Assembly: GCA_001970855.1 (NCBI GenBank)
Contig: LSSN01001742.1
Location: forward strand, 1 to 12,902
Length of the DNA stretch: 12,902 nucleotides
Source: Smittium culicis
Taxonomy: Eukaryota; Kickxellomycota; Harpellomycetes; Harpellales; Legeriomycetaceae
Direction of reading: 5' to 3'
In this document: positions 1 through 8,874 of the stretch, piece by piece
Numbering within the stretch: position 1 is the stretch's first letter
How the letters are laid out: the number at the start of each line of letters is the position of its first letter
Notes under the pieces: model-generated
Databases searched by the model: none
Told to the model about the DNA's origin: nothing
What the model saw: only the letters and a program-made list of their open reading frames with translations
Position numbers and translations under genes: made by a program

Positions 1-871
1 AGTTGCCTTTTTTGCCGATTTTTCGGTCCACCGTCCACCGGTGGATGACAGACCGGTTATTTCGTCGTTTCCGGTCGACTATTGTGATTATAGTCTGACC
101 GTTTGAATCTTGAGAGCAAAATTTTTTGATCCACCGGGCGCTCCCGGTCACCCAGGTGGCCATCCGGGCCTTCATCGGTGCCTTGATGAGGTCGGCGATA
201 CATGTTTTTGATGTTGGCAACTTATGGTATGCATGCTCACGGGCTGTGCTGGTGCGCATGAACACTGAGGCTATGCCCAGTTCATCCCTAATGCGCTCCA
301 TGGCCGCTGATTTTCCGACGTTGGCAACCAGTCGGATTGCCTTGTCGATTTCTAACTGTATGAGCTTGCATCTGGCTTCGCTCATGCCAATTGTCTCCCC
401 AACGTAACATCCAATAGGCATCAGCACCGAATTGATGAACTTTATTTTTAGTGCTGTGAGCACATCAGAGCGTCTCGAAAAGCAATGCGCAGCGTATACA
501 GCGTTCCTGGCCTTATTATTGTTCTTGATTGTTCCATATATGTCCTAATTTTTATAAATAATATATCCCAAATAAGTGTACTGATCAGTGGGGTTGACTT
601 TTTGTCCCTACAGGATCATATCAGTAGCAATATCTGCGCTTATAGTCATTATCCCGTACTTGGAGACATTCAAAGTCATTTCCCAAGTATCTAACAGTTC
701 GTTTCTGATATACATTGCGGCTTGTTTATTGTCTGATGATTCGTCCAATAGCACGGAATCATCAGCAAACGGCAGTCCTGATATGCGTGGTGTGAGTCTA
801 GGCATCCGTACACCAAGTATGCGCTTGAATATATCATTAAAAAAAAAGTATCGGTGAAGCTGGGATAGATC
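1..871 (-). pseudogene. Decayed, 5'-truncated non-LTR (LINE-type) retrotransposon reverse transcriptase, running off the left edge
   Basis: Read on the minus strand, one frame stays open from about 871 to position 1 except for two TAG stops (610-608 and 547-545). In order it shows NDIFKRILGV (838-809), the catalytic FADD box (769-758, the YxDD equivalent of the RT palm), WEMTLNVSKYGIM, YTYLGYII (the RT block after the palm), and then a thumb and C-terminal part including PIGCYVGETIGMSEARC and MKARMATWVTGSARW. Upstream, PASPILF (863-843), the conserved block before FADD, lies in another frame, so a frameshift sits in the run of nine T at 847-839. No RT homology is visible beyond about 890, so the finger domain and any endonuclease or ORF1 are missing. 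Loss of the 5' part is typical of target-primed insertion. Such an enzyme would copy its own RNA into the genome, but this copy cannot encode a working one. GC content is clearly higher than in the flanking DNA. The 3' end of the element lies outside the window. Confidence 0.9.
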
Positions 872-1439
872 TCATGAAAGAATTAGAAATACAATCTCAA
901 GCGGAATTCAAAAAGTAGTTTCATCCAAGTAATCCGATTTTACCCAGATAATATTATGGATTATTTACGAAAATTGCACTTTTATGTATAAAGAAATACA
1001 GTCTAAAAAATTTTACATTTCATTATTATAGATTAAATAAAATCTGTTAATTTTTTTTTAGAAAGTAGTGCTTTTAAAATGAAGTATATTAGCAGAAATA
1101 TCAAAATCTCAATTCTATTTTGCCAATAGTAATTTGTAATTAAAAACATTCAAACAATAATTTTATCTGCAAAAATATGCTTTCTTCGTTCAGAATCTCC
1201 AATTCAACGAATAAAATATAAATATAAATATGGCAAAGCAAAAATAACTCTATGTGATTTTACGAAAAATATTTTAAAATAGTTCAACAGAGAATATGTC
1301 CAGAATTGAATGTCCCTAAAACTGTGGTGCGAATAAAATTCATACACAACTTTGCAAAAAACAAAATCACTTCGTTCTTCGATTAAAAAATCCCGGGTCG
1401 AGGGAATAATAGGCAAAGTATTTAAAAAGACAAAATTGT
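872..1439. other. AT-rich spacer between the LINE relic and the 3' end of the transporter gene
   Basis: I see no supported gene here. A minus-strand frame of about 75-80 codons (roughly 1435-1204) is open but has no ATG near its beginning and is rich in F, Y, I and K, as expected of chance frames in AT-rich DNA. It matches no family I know. A short GC-rich patch (cccgggtcgaggga, about 1392-1405) is the only compositional interruption. It superficially recalls a tRNA T-arm, but no cloverleaf can be built around it. Confidence 0.6.
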
Positions 1440-1445
1440 TTTATT
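1440..1445 (-). promoter_or_regulatory. Candidate polyadenylation signal AATAAA for the transporter gene
   Basis: On the minus strand a canonical AATAAA lies about 60 nt past the TAA stop at 1508-1506, within a T-rich and A-rich 3' flank. Position and motif fit a 3'-end processing signal. In DNA this AT-rich the hexamer also occurs by chance, so the call is tentative. Confidence 0.4.
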
Positions 1446-1505
1446 ATTTTAAACATAGAATAAAAAAAATTTTAAATAACATATTGAAGAAAAAATAAGA
1501 AATAA

Positions 1506-4500
1506 TTAACTATCCAGCTCAGTTATCCCGGCATCTTTAGCGAATGAGGTGAACGAAGAGTTTGGGTCGGACATCAGATTAGAGGGTGAATCAAATTCAA
1601 CAACTTTACCATCGCCTAGAACTAGAATACGATCAGAATCAAGTACAGTATTAAGCCTATGAGCGATGGTGATAATTGTGTTGTTCTTAAAGGATGACCT
1701 GATAGTTTTTTGAATAAGCTCATCAGTTTCTGGATCAATCGCAGCTGTGGCTTCATCCAGAACCAAAATCTGTGATTTTCTAACTAAAGCTCTCGCCAAA
1801 CACATAAGTTGGCGTTGCCCAACGCTAAAGTTTTCACCGCCCGCTAAAACTTCAGCGTCTAAGCCGCCATCTAAAGTCATAACAAAATCTTTCAGGTGAG
1901 ATAGCTCCAAAGCGTTCCATAGCTCTTCGTCAGTGACTGAATTGACAAGGTCAGTAGGGCTATAGGGATATAAATTGAATCTAATAGTCCCTGAAAATAA
2001 AACGGGGTCTTGTGGAATAATACTGAGTTTAGATCTAAGGCTGAAAAGATCAATTTTAGTAATATCAACATCGTCTATAAAAATGGTCCCAGAAATAGGT
2101 TCAATTATTCTGAATAAGGCCAAAGTAAATGAGCTTTTACCAGCCCCTGTCCGGCCAACGATTCCAACCTTTTCTTTGGGTTTGACATCTAGATTGATAC
2201 CTTTGAGAACAGGCTGTAAGTCTTTGCGGTATTTAGTGAAGTACTCGGAGAAAACTATGTTACCTTTAGTAGGCCAGTTTTCATTCTCTCGGTGGAATCT
2301 TTCAACTTCTTGCTTTATTTCCTCGCGATTAGGCTCTTCAGAAGGTAAATTAGAGTATTCGCTCAAGCGCTCAAGCGCAACAAGATCAGTTTCAACTTTA
2401 CAATACATTCTAATACACCAATTCAAACTCTGAGTTATTGACAAAGCAAAAGAAATAGTGACTCCAACAGTTGATGCACCAATAGTACCTTCTCCGGTGA
2501 CTGTGTATAGATAATAAACGCAGATAAATGAAATAAAAAATATCATTATCGAGGAAATAAATTCAAGTCTCACAGCAAGCCACCTGTTGATTCCAAGATA
2601 TGCATAAGATGCAAGCTGGCTGTCATTAAGACGGTGAATATTTTCAGATTCAAAGCGCTTGGTTTGATTATATGATCTAATTGTAGGAACGCCTCCAATG
2701 GTTTCTTGGAAGTGTTGATAAATCGGGGACTTAGATACCGAGTCTAAACGCTTTAAGTCACGAGAAATGTGTAGATAAATATTTTGAAGCCTAAAGTAAA
2801 CGAATGAGATAGGTACTGCAATAAACAGGAAAGAAGGAAGTTCATAAATAATAGCTACAATGCTGAACGCCATAGTTTGCAGAGACAGAAGCCATGCTCC
2901 AAAAGATGAGGGCAATTCTTCATCAATAACGCTTTGATCTTTGCTAAATCTGTTTATGATACGTCCAATAGGTGTTGTATCAAAGAAAGACATAGGTGAA
3001 TTAAATACTGACTTGAGCATTCTTTCATGGAAAATCTTCGCGGAATTAGATGAACATTTAGCTAAAAGTAAGTATGATCTTGCTGCTCCAAATGAAATTG
3101 AGGCAATTCCCAAAATAAGATAAATCATTAAATAGTAAAAAGTGCGATTCTCATTGTTCTCGTTTGATTTGGCCCAATTTTTTAGCCATAGAGAATTATA
3201 AACAGAGATTGCTTGACTTAAGGTTATTGTAATTATGAAAAGAATCGAGGGGACAATTCCACAAGAAATAATATAATCTTTGTATACAGAGCGGCTTACT
3301 TCTCCACTTGTATAGGTTTCAGCTTCAATAAGTTGACCATCAGTTTCAGATTCCTCATTTTTGGCGTGAGAGAGCAAGCTAACACTAGCACGTGGGAGAG
3401 TCTTGATCGAGCATCTACGCTCAGAGAAATGGAAGTCAGGATCCTTGTTGGTGACGCCGAGATCAGTTTCAAGAGATTCATCTACTAAATATTCGCATTC
3501 AGAATGATTCTGCCCATCACATTGATCATTATGCTGCTTAAATACTTGAGAAGAGTTCGGTGAATTTTGGAGTGTATTTGAGCTATTATCGTTACCAAAT
3601 TCTCTTACAAGGTTAGCTAATAAGCTGTCATTTTTAACCAGTTCGCTATATAAACCAAATTCAACAATGTGTCCATCTTGTAATAAGGCAATAGAGTCAC
3701 AACTCTTCAAAAATGAAATCGCGTTAGTGACAAGAAGACGAGATCTATTTTTTAACAAACCTTCAGGGCCAAGTACATATTTGAAAAGGTGAGCACCAAC
3801 ATGAGAGTCAACTGCTGCAAGAGGATCGTCAAACAAATATATGTCTGCACGGGCATAAACAGCTCTTGCTATACTCAACCTAGCCTTCTGGCCTCCACTT
3901 AGGTTAATGCCCTTTTCACCAATTTCAGTCAAGTCGCCATTCAGGAGCATGGGTAGATCAGGTTCGAGCCCACAAGCAAAAATAACTTGGTCGTAAAATT
4001 CTTTATCATATTTATGGCCAAATATAATATTGTCACGAACAGTAGCATTCATGATCCATGGCTGTTGGGCGGCGTAAGCAACCTTACCTTTGATTGTGAC
4101 TGTACCCCTTGATTTGTACATTTCGCCAAGGAGTGCATTTAGTAAAGATGACTTACCAGAACCGACTTTCCCTACAATTGCAAGTAGCTCGTTACTTCTA
4201 ACATTAATGTTAATATTTACAAGAGTGGGTTTAGTAGATACAGAATCGTAATTCCACCAAAAGTCTGCATTTTTAGCAGATACTAATGTTTCATTAGAAA
4301 TTGATCTGGAATTGATAGTGCTTTTATTCTTTTTGTTTAAATTCAGATAAGAGTGATCACGAGTAGCTGATTCTCTTTCAAAGTCTAATTTTATTATAGA
4401 ATTGGGGCTAAGCTCTTCAGAGATCAGGTAATCTTTAATACGCTTAAGACCAACGCTAGCTTCGACAAAGTTTGTGATAATGTTAGGAAGCATGTTAAGT

Positions 4501-6265
4501 GGGAACCTTAATAAGTTGAAAAGTGTGATGGAAACAAAGATGAGACTAGAATCCAACATTCCACTCTTTTCAGCCTCAAAGTAAGAGTATAGGGCCAAAG
4601 ATAACAGTGATACAAAAAACGGGACTGATATGATGATGGCAGTTTGAAGAGAGTTCAAGATACCAAAGTTGATCAAATTTTTAATTTCCAAATCGTTACG
4701 AACGATTCTAATTCGTTCTAAGAAAGGTGTCTCCCAAGCATAAAGTTTAAGAATTTTAATACCCTGTAGAGACTCTTCGGTTAACCTAACGCGAGAGTCT
4801 TTGCACTTCATTTTAGTTTTTTGAATAATTCTCATTTTTCTAGTGATATAAGTATTAAGAGGGATTGCAAAAACCATTACAAGAGCACCTACTAAAGAGC
4901 TCCACCCTAAAGTTTGGAAAAGTAAGTAAAGGGCGATGAAAATTTGAAGAGGAGCAGACCATATAATATGGCCATACTGAGTGGTGTCGGAGATACGTTG
5001 AGCGTCAACAGACATTCTATTTACTATATCACCTACACTAAATTGTGAACGAGATTTGCTGCTCATTAGCATCGTTTTTTTGTAGATAGTGGAGACTAGA
5101 GCAGTTCTAATACCGATGCCTGTTAGCATAGAAATGTTAAAGTACTGGTGCAAAAAAAGAGATTGAATGACAGAAAGAATAAACATTGCTCCAGAATAGT
5201 AGAATCCTGTTGCGATTGATGTTTCTTTTCCGTCGGTGTAGCTTATAACAAAGGCCAGAAGCTTTTTTAAAAGAACAGGTTGGGCAAACTGAAGAATATC
5301 AAAAATGAATTTGAGTAAACCTGCTAAAGCATAGGTACTTCCAAACACGTTCACCAGAGTAAGAAAAACTGAGTTGCGGGATGATTCTCTTTCTTTGGAC
5401 CACTGGTTCCAAAAATCTACAGAAACTTTCTTAGTTTGAATATCTTTTGGTAGTTGAAAAAGATCAGAGATTCTGAGCATGTGCTTATAGCCGGTATCGA
5501 TCAATGGGGCCATCCAAGAGAAAGTTAAAACAGAGAATAGTGAGGCTTTATCTTCAGTACTTTTTTCAGATTCGAAATCATCTATTTCATAAATAGAATT
5601 TTCAGTAGGGATGGCATCGTATACGCCTGATGGATTTATGTTTTCAAGGTAGAATACTGCGAATGATAGAACTGTTGATAAAAGGATGAGGTTCAAAAAG
5701 AAATTATTCAAGAAATTTTCTGTGACAGCCCATACAGTATGGTAATATTTGAGGTTTATAATAGAGTTTGCTAACCAGTATAACTGTAGTTTCCTTGATG
5801 AAAAGTTGAATCTGGTATCATTGTAAAATGTGAGAGAAATAGCAAAAATTAAAGTGAAGAGTTTTAAAATCTTGACTATGGAGACAAAATTGAGAGCAGG
5901 GTATTCACTGTACTGGATGATCCACGAATATAACAAGTAAGCTTCAATCACAAAGATGAAATCAATCAAGATCTAAAATAAAGAAAAAAATAATATTAAT
6001 AATTAAATCTTGCTTAAAAGGAATATTATAAATATTTTACAATTTTAGTTTTTAGATTTTTAGTTCCGTTTAGAGAGCGAATGATGGGGGCACCGATGGC
6101 TTGGCGAAGAGAAAAGAAGCCAAAGAAAAGAAAAAGGAGTTGGAAGACTAGCTGCACAGGACCAAGCTGGAAGCAAACGGTGAAGTCCAAATTGTTCCAA
6201 CCACCGAAAGGGCCCCAGCCGCCTGAATCAGGGCATAGAATGGGAGAGAAGAAATCAGATCCCAT
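1506..6265 (-). CDS. ABC transporter, subfamily C (MRP/YCF1-like full transporter with TMD0); two exons, join of 6265-6041 and 5972-1506
   Basis: This is an ATP-driven exporter of the ABCC family. Fungal relatives sit in the vacuolar membrane and move glutathione conjugates and similar organic anions, but the substrate here is inferred. Exon 1 (75 codons, ATG at 6265 with A at -3 and G at +4) plus exon 2 (1488 codons) gives about 1563 residues, the usual size for MRP1/YCF1. Order: short N-terminus with WGPFGGWNNLDFTVCFQ; TMD0 with about five helices (near 37-52, 76-95, 104-126, 137-155, 166-184); L0 linker with FSVLTFSWMAPLIDTGYK (221-238); TMD1 (about 276-592); NBD1 with Walker A GKVGSGKSS (Lys682), LSGGQ (766-770) and Walker B LFDDP (Asp790, Asp791); polar Ser/Asn-rich linker (about 872-971); TMD2 (about 972-1276); NBD2 with Walker A GRTGAGKSS (Lys1354), Q-loop Gln1396, SVGQ (1458-1461), Walker B LVLDEA (Asp1481, Glu1482) and H-loop His1513. 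NBD1 has Asp791 instead of the catalytic Glu and Asn825 at the H-loop, so only one ATP site is fully canonical, as in other ABCC proteins. It is intact, with no internal stop. Confidence 0.93.
5973..6040 (-). other. Intron (68 nt, GT-AG, phase 0) in the ABCC transporter gene
   Basis: On the minus strand exon 1 ends ...ACT AAA ATT at 6041 and is followed by the donor GTAAAA (6040-6035). The intron closes with a strong pyrimidine tract and TTTTAG (AG at 5974-5973), and exon 2 begins ATC TTG ATT at 5972. The junction is phase 0 and joins ...NLKTKI to ILIDFIFVI..., so the first and second TMD0 helices fall at the spacing expected in MRP-type proteins. Reading straight through would hit a TAA at 6028-6026. 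No clear TACTAAC-type branch point is seen; TTAATTATTAAT is the best candidate stretch. Both splice sites are predicted from sequence only. Confidence 0.85.
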
Positions 6266-6530
6266 GATTAATAGAATAGTATATTAAGCAGAATTACAGC
6301 AATAGAATTAAAAGAAATAGCTATTTATATAAAGGGATTTATGAAAGAGTAGAGTGATGATAGAGTAAAATAATATAACGTTAGATTATAAAGTAAAGAG
6401 ATGTGAAGAAAGGAGGGAGGGGATTTCGATATCTTTATAGTAGGGCAAGTAAAAGATTAAGCAGAAGATAACAAGAGAGAAGAGGGTCTGAAAATACTTT
6501 AAAACTAAGTTCAATAAATTCTCTGTGACA
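6266..6530 (-). promoter_or_regulatory. Probable promoter and pyrimidine-rich 5' leader of the ABCC transporter
   Basis: The 265 bases upstream of the ATG at 6265 are strongly strand-biased. The plus strand is purine-rich (AGAAAGGAGGGAGGGG near 6408-6423), so the coding strand carries long C/T tracts, a common feature of fungal promoters and leaders close to transcription starts. One CCCCT on the coding strand (near 6421) matches the yeast stress-response element core, but a five-base match proves little. Short AT-only stretches could act as TATA elements. No start site can be fixed from sequence alone. Confidence 0.4.
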
Positions 6531-7679
6531 AAACAAAAAAGAAAGTATGAAAAGTTATCACGTTAATTTAAACCAAAATAACAAATCTTGTCAAAAATAT
6601 TATAGTAAGCGAAATTTAGCTTTTAATATGTGTACTTTTTTTAGCTAATAAAAAATTTTTATATTTTGATTTGTTTGGCATTGCGCTAATGCAGAAGATT
6701 TTATTAGATATTAATCTAGCAAATGCTAGTTCTGACAACCAGATGGATTTTCATAAGTAAGCGAAAACATATAAACTAAAATAGCTTACAAAGATCTCCA
6801 AAAAAGAGGTAAGAGCCTTCGAATAGCCGGAACAAAAAGATTTGGGTGTTGCTGCGCAAAGTTATTGTCATTGCATATTCTCTTTTTCGGCAGTGTATTA
6901 TGCATTTACTTGTTCAGAAGAAATACGTTTTAGCTTTGATCTTTTGATTCGCTAAATGGTTTGGAGTAAAATTTATGCTTGCTGTTTGGTTAATGCAAAC
7001 CAATACATTAGCCAGATCCATAATAAGCCGTCTTCGGTGTAATATCAGTGGCTTTCGAAGATCAAGAAAAATCTATTCAATTGAAAAGGCCTAATTGCTT
7101 GATGATGGATGATTACTAATCAAACCCAAACTTTCATCATTGAATCACTATTGTAGTTAGTACTTTTGAGCTGTTTATTATCGTTTCATTAATCAACTTG
7201 TGACGCTATTAGCAAGAATATGTTATCTTTTTTAGAACTTATTAATCGATATTTTAAAGCAAACAAAGCGAGTTTTAAAAAACTTTTTAAAGCTACAAAG
7301 GTGTATATTAATTTTACACGGGATTTTATTGGTACGATAACAATATTATTTACTATGGAGTAGAATATATTAAAAAAATAGACAAGCTGACTACTAGAAA
7401 TAAAAAAACCAATACTATTATACTCGATATCATCTTCTGCTGATCTAATAGCTGTACACCTAAAGTGTTTCTGATGTCATGTACCAACCAATAGATCCAC
7501 CCTAGCATTGTTAGAAGTAGGATAAATCACGTAAGTTATAAGCAATCATAAAATTATGCGGATACTAAAAAAATTGAATTTGTTGATATCATTGAGCTCC
7601 TGATTAGAGTTTACATCTAACAGGGTTAGTAAAATATAGGCCATAACGCAAAAATGTTCCTCAAAGACCTGGCCCATCA
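6531..7679. other. Intergenic region without a supported gene; left part of a less AT-rich island
   Basis: No open frame with recognisable homology. From about 6660 the base composition becomes more mixed than in the flanks. Short open frames appear in several overlapping phases on both strands, for example about 44 codons near 6812-6945 (plus) and about 48 codons near 7500-7345 (minus, hydrophobic end). Because more than one frame is open over the same bases, I do not call any of them a gene. They may be remains of decayed coding sequence. Confidence 0.5.
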
Positions 7680-7987
7680 TCAACAAGATGCTAAATGGCT
7701 GAATTCCTCATTGCTTTCAAATGTCGGACTTGTGTAAAGAAGTTGCCCCGAACTTTGTTGGAAAATGTTCACTCTGTTTTGGGATAGTCCTACTGCGTAT
7801 CGCTGTCCTTCGATCTCGCTTATAGTTGCTCCCACCATCTCCAACCAAGGATGCTGCAAAGCTGCGTAGGGTTTTAGTTAGTATAATTTTATATTTTTCC
7901 TGTTTAATCACCTAGGCTACGACAAAGCATTTCATTCTTAGCAGCTAAAAATGTGCTAAAATGAAAAAACTTAATCCAACATTTCAT
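7680..7987 (-). CDS. Speculative small spliced reading frame (85 codons), exons 7987-7912 and 7861-7680; possibly a gene relic
   Basis: An ATG at 7987-7985 opens a frame of 25 codons up to a GTGATT donor-like site (7911-7906). A TACTAAC motif (7883-7877), the classic fungal branch-point sequence, stands about 15 nt before a CAG acceptor (7864-7862). Joining across this 50-nt candidate intron keeps frame (phase 1), and the frame then continues through HPWLEMVGATISEIEGQRY and NIFQQSSGQLLYTS to a TGA at 7682-7680. A further open stretch (MMGQVFEEHF, from 7680) follows directly in a shifted frame, which would fit a longer, frameshifted ancestor. I do not recognise the product. The region is less AT-rich than its surroundings. 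Against the call: another minus-strand frame of 64 codons (7911-7717) overlaps, no homology is recognised, and the length is within reach of chance. Confidence 0.22.
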
Positions 7988-8675
7988 TGTGCTGAACTAG
8001 AAATCCTACTCCCATTGGGAATTTGCTACAGAGTTACTATTATAAATAATCATCTTATGTATAATTTGCTCATTATTTTGTGTTTTTGTTGGACTAAATA
8101 AATCCAATTAATATAAAAATAAAGCTATCAAACAAATGTCCATTATTCCTATAAATATTATTTTGTGTCCAACGTCATCGATAACGCCATAGCAATAGTA
8201 ATAACGCTGAGTGCACAAAAAAATTCCTGATAATTTTTTACTGTCGTTATTATTATCAAAGTTTTATACAAGCTATTTAATAATAACAGGAGCTATTTCC
8301 AAGTGGATTAGTCAGGCAAGCAAATTTGCAAATTATAGGAAATAAAAATAAAATTTTATGATAACATTGCTAATGTTTAAATATTTTGAAAAAAACACTT
8401 TGTCGCTAGTTTCTCTTTCTAGATACATATTTATTAGCGTTGTTAAAATTCATTAAAAAAAATATAGACTTCATATTTTTTGAAACCAATACATAAATCA
8501 ACAATTAGACTAGAATAATATATTCTCCTATAATACTAGATTAAAGAGAACATATTTGATTGTTATTAATTAAGCCCGAGTGTTTATAAAAGGATTCAAT
8601 CTGCCTAATTTCATAATCTAAAAATTGATTTTCTGTTATCCCAGAAATAGCTAATATATTTTACTTTGAATTTCT
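7988..8675. other. AT-rich intergenic stretch, no gene seen
   Basis: No supported gene. On the minus strand a pyrimidine run followed by CAG (about 8220-8203) precedes a 30-codon open stretch containing GVIDDVGHKIIFIGIMD. It resembles an exon edge but has no identifiable partner exon. The remainder, about 8230-8675, is very AT-rich and featureless. Confidence 0.5.
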
Positions 8676-8679
8676 TTAA

Positions 8680-8870
8680 CCCTTTCAGGGGCGGTTGACC
8701 TTTTTTGAACTACCAAAATTATCCAACCAAACGACATAATGATAAATAAATATAAGATATTAACAAATTACTGGCTGATAAATTATATATATCCAATAAC
8801 AAATAAATATAATATGACTTATCCAATTACAATTTTTAAAAAAGTTTAAGAGTGCTTGCCCCGGAAAGGG
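8680..8870. mobile_element. 191-bp MITE-like element with CCCTTTC inverted repeats and TTAA target-site duplication (piggyBac-type signature)
   Basis: The left end reads CCCTTTCAGGGGC and the right end, reverse-complemented, CCCTTTCCGGGGC: 12 of 13 bases match. Immediately outside each end is a perfect TTAA (8676-8679 and 8871-8874). Target choice and duplication of TTAA, together with ends beginning CCCTTT, are the signature of piggyBac-superfamily transposons. The element is far too short to encode a transposase and has no open frame, so it would depend on an enzyme supplied elsewhere. The interior is AT-rich. A second copy of nearly the same length lies at 11294-11481, with shared subterminal sequence (CGGT.GAC, TTTTTGA, TACCAAAA), which confirms a repeat family rather than a chance palindrome. 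Confidence 0.8.
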
Positions 8871-8874
8871 TTAA

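Noticed and set aside
545..610. TAG as a reassigned sense codon, suggested by TAG being the only stop in the RT relic
   Set aside because: The intact 1563-residue transporter uses none of the three stop codons internally, and the RT copy also has a frameshift and truncation, so decay is the simpler explanation.
126..857. Plus-strand frames of 69-93 codons over the retrotransposon relic
   Set aside because: The minus strand carries the reverse transcriptase blocks (PASPILF, FADD, YTYLGYII), so these are shadows.
1204..1416. 70-codon minus-strand frame downstream of the transporter
   Set aside because: Begins at TTG rather than ATG, no homology recognised, and composition is as expected of AT-rich spacer.
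1975..2433. 152-codon plus-strand open frame inside the transporter
   Set aside because: It is antisense to the NBD2 and TMD2 coding sequence. Its length follows from the codon use of the real gene; it has no recognisable domain.
6081..6287. 68-codon plus-strand frame rich in Lys and Arg
   Set aside because: It is the antisense shadow of the transporter's first exon, whose minus-strand product matches the MRP N-terminus.
8100..8215. Minus-strand stretch GVIDDVGHKIIFIGIMD, vaguely like the C-terminal part of phosphoinositide kinases
   Set aside because: Only about 20 residues look alike, the expected following motif is absent, and no neighbouring exon supports it.
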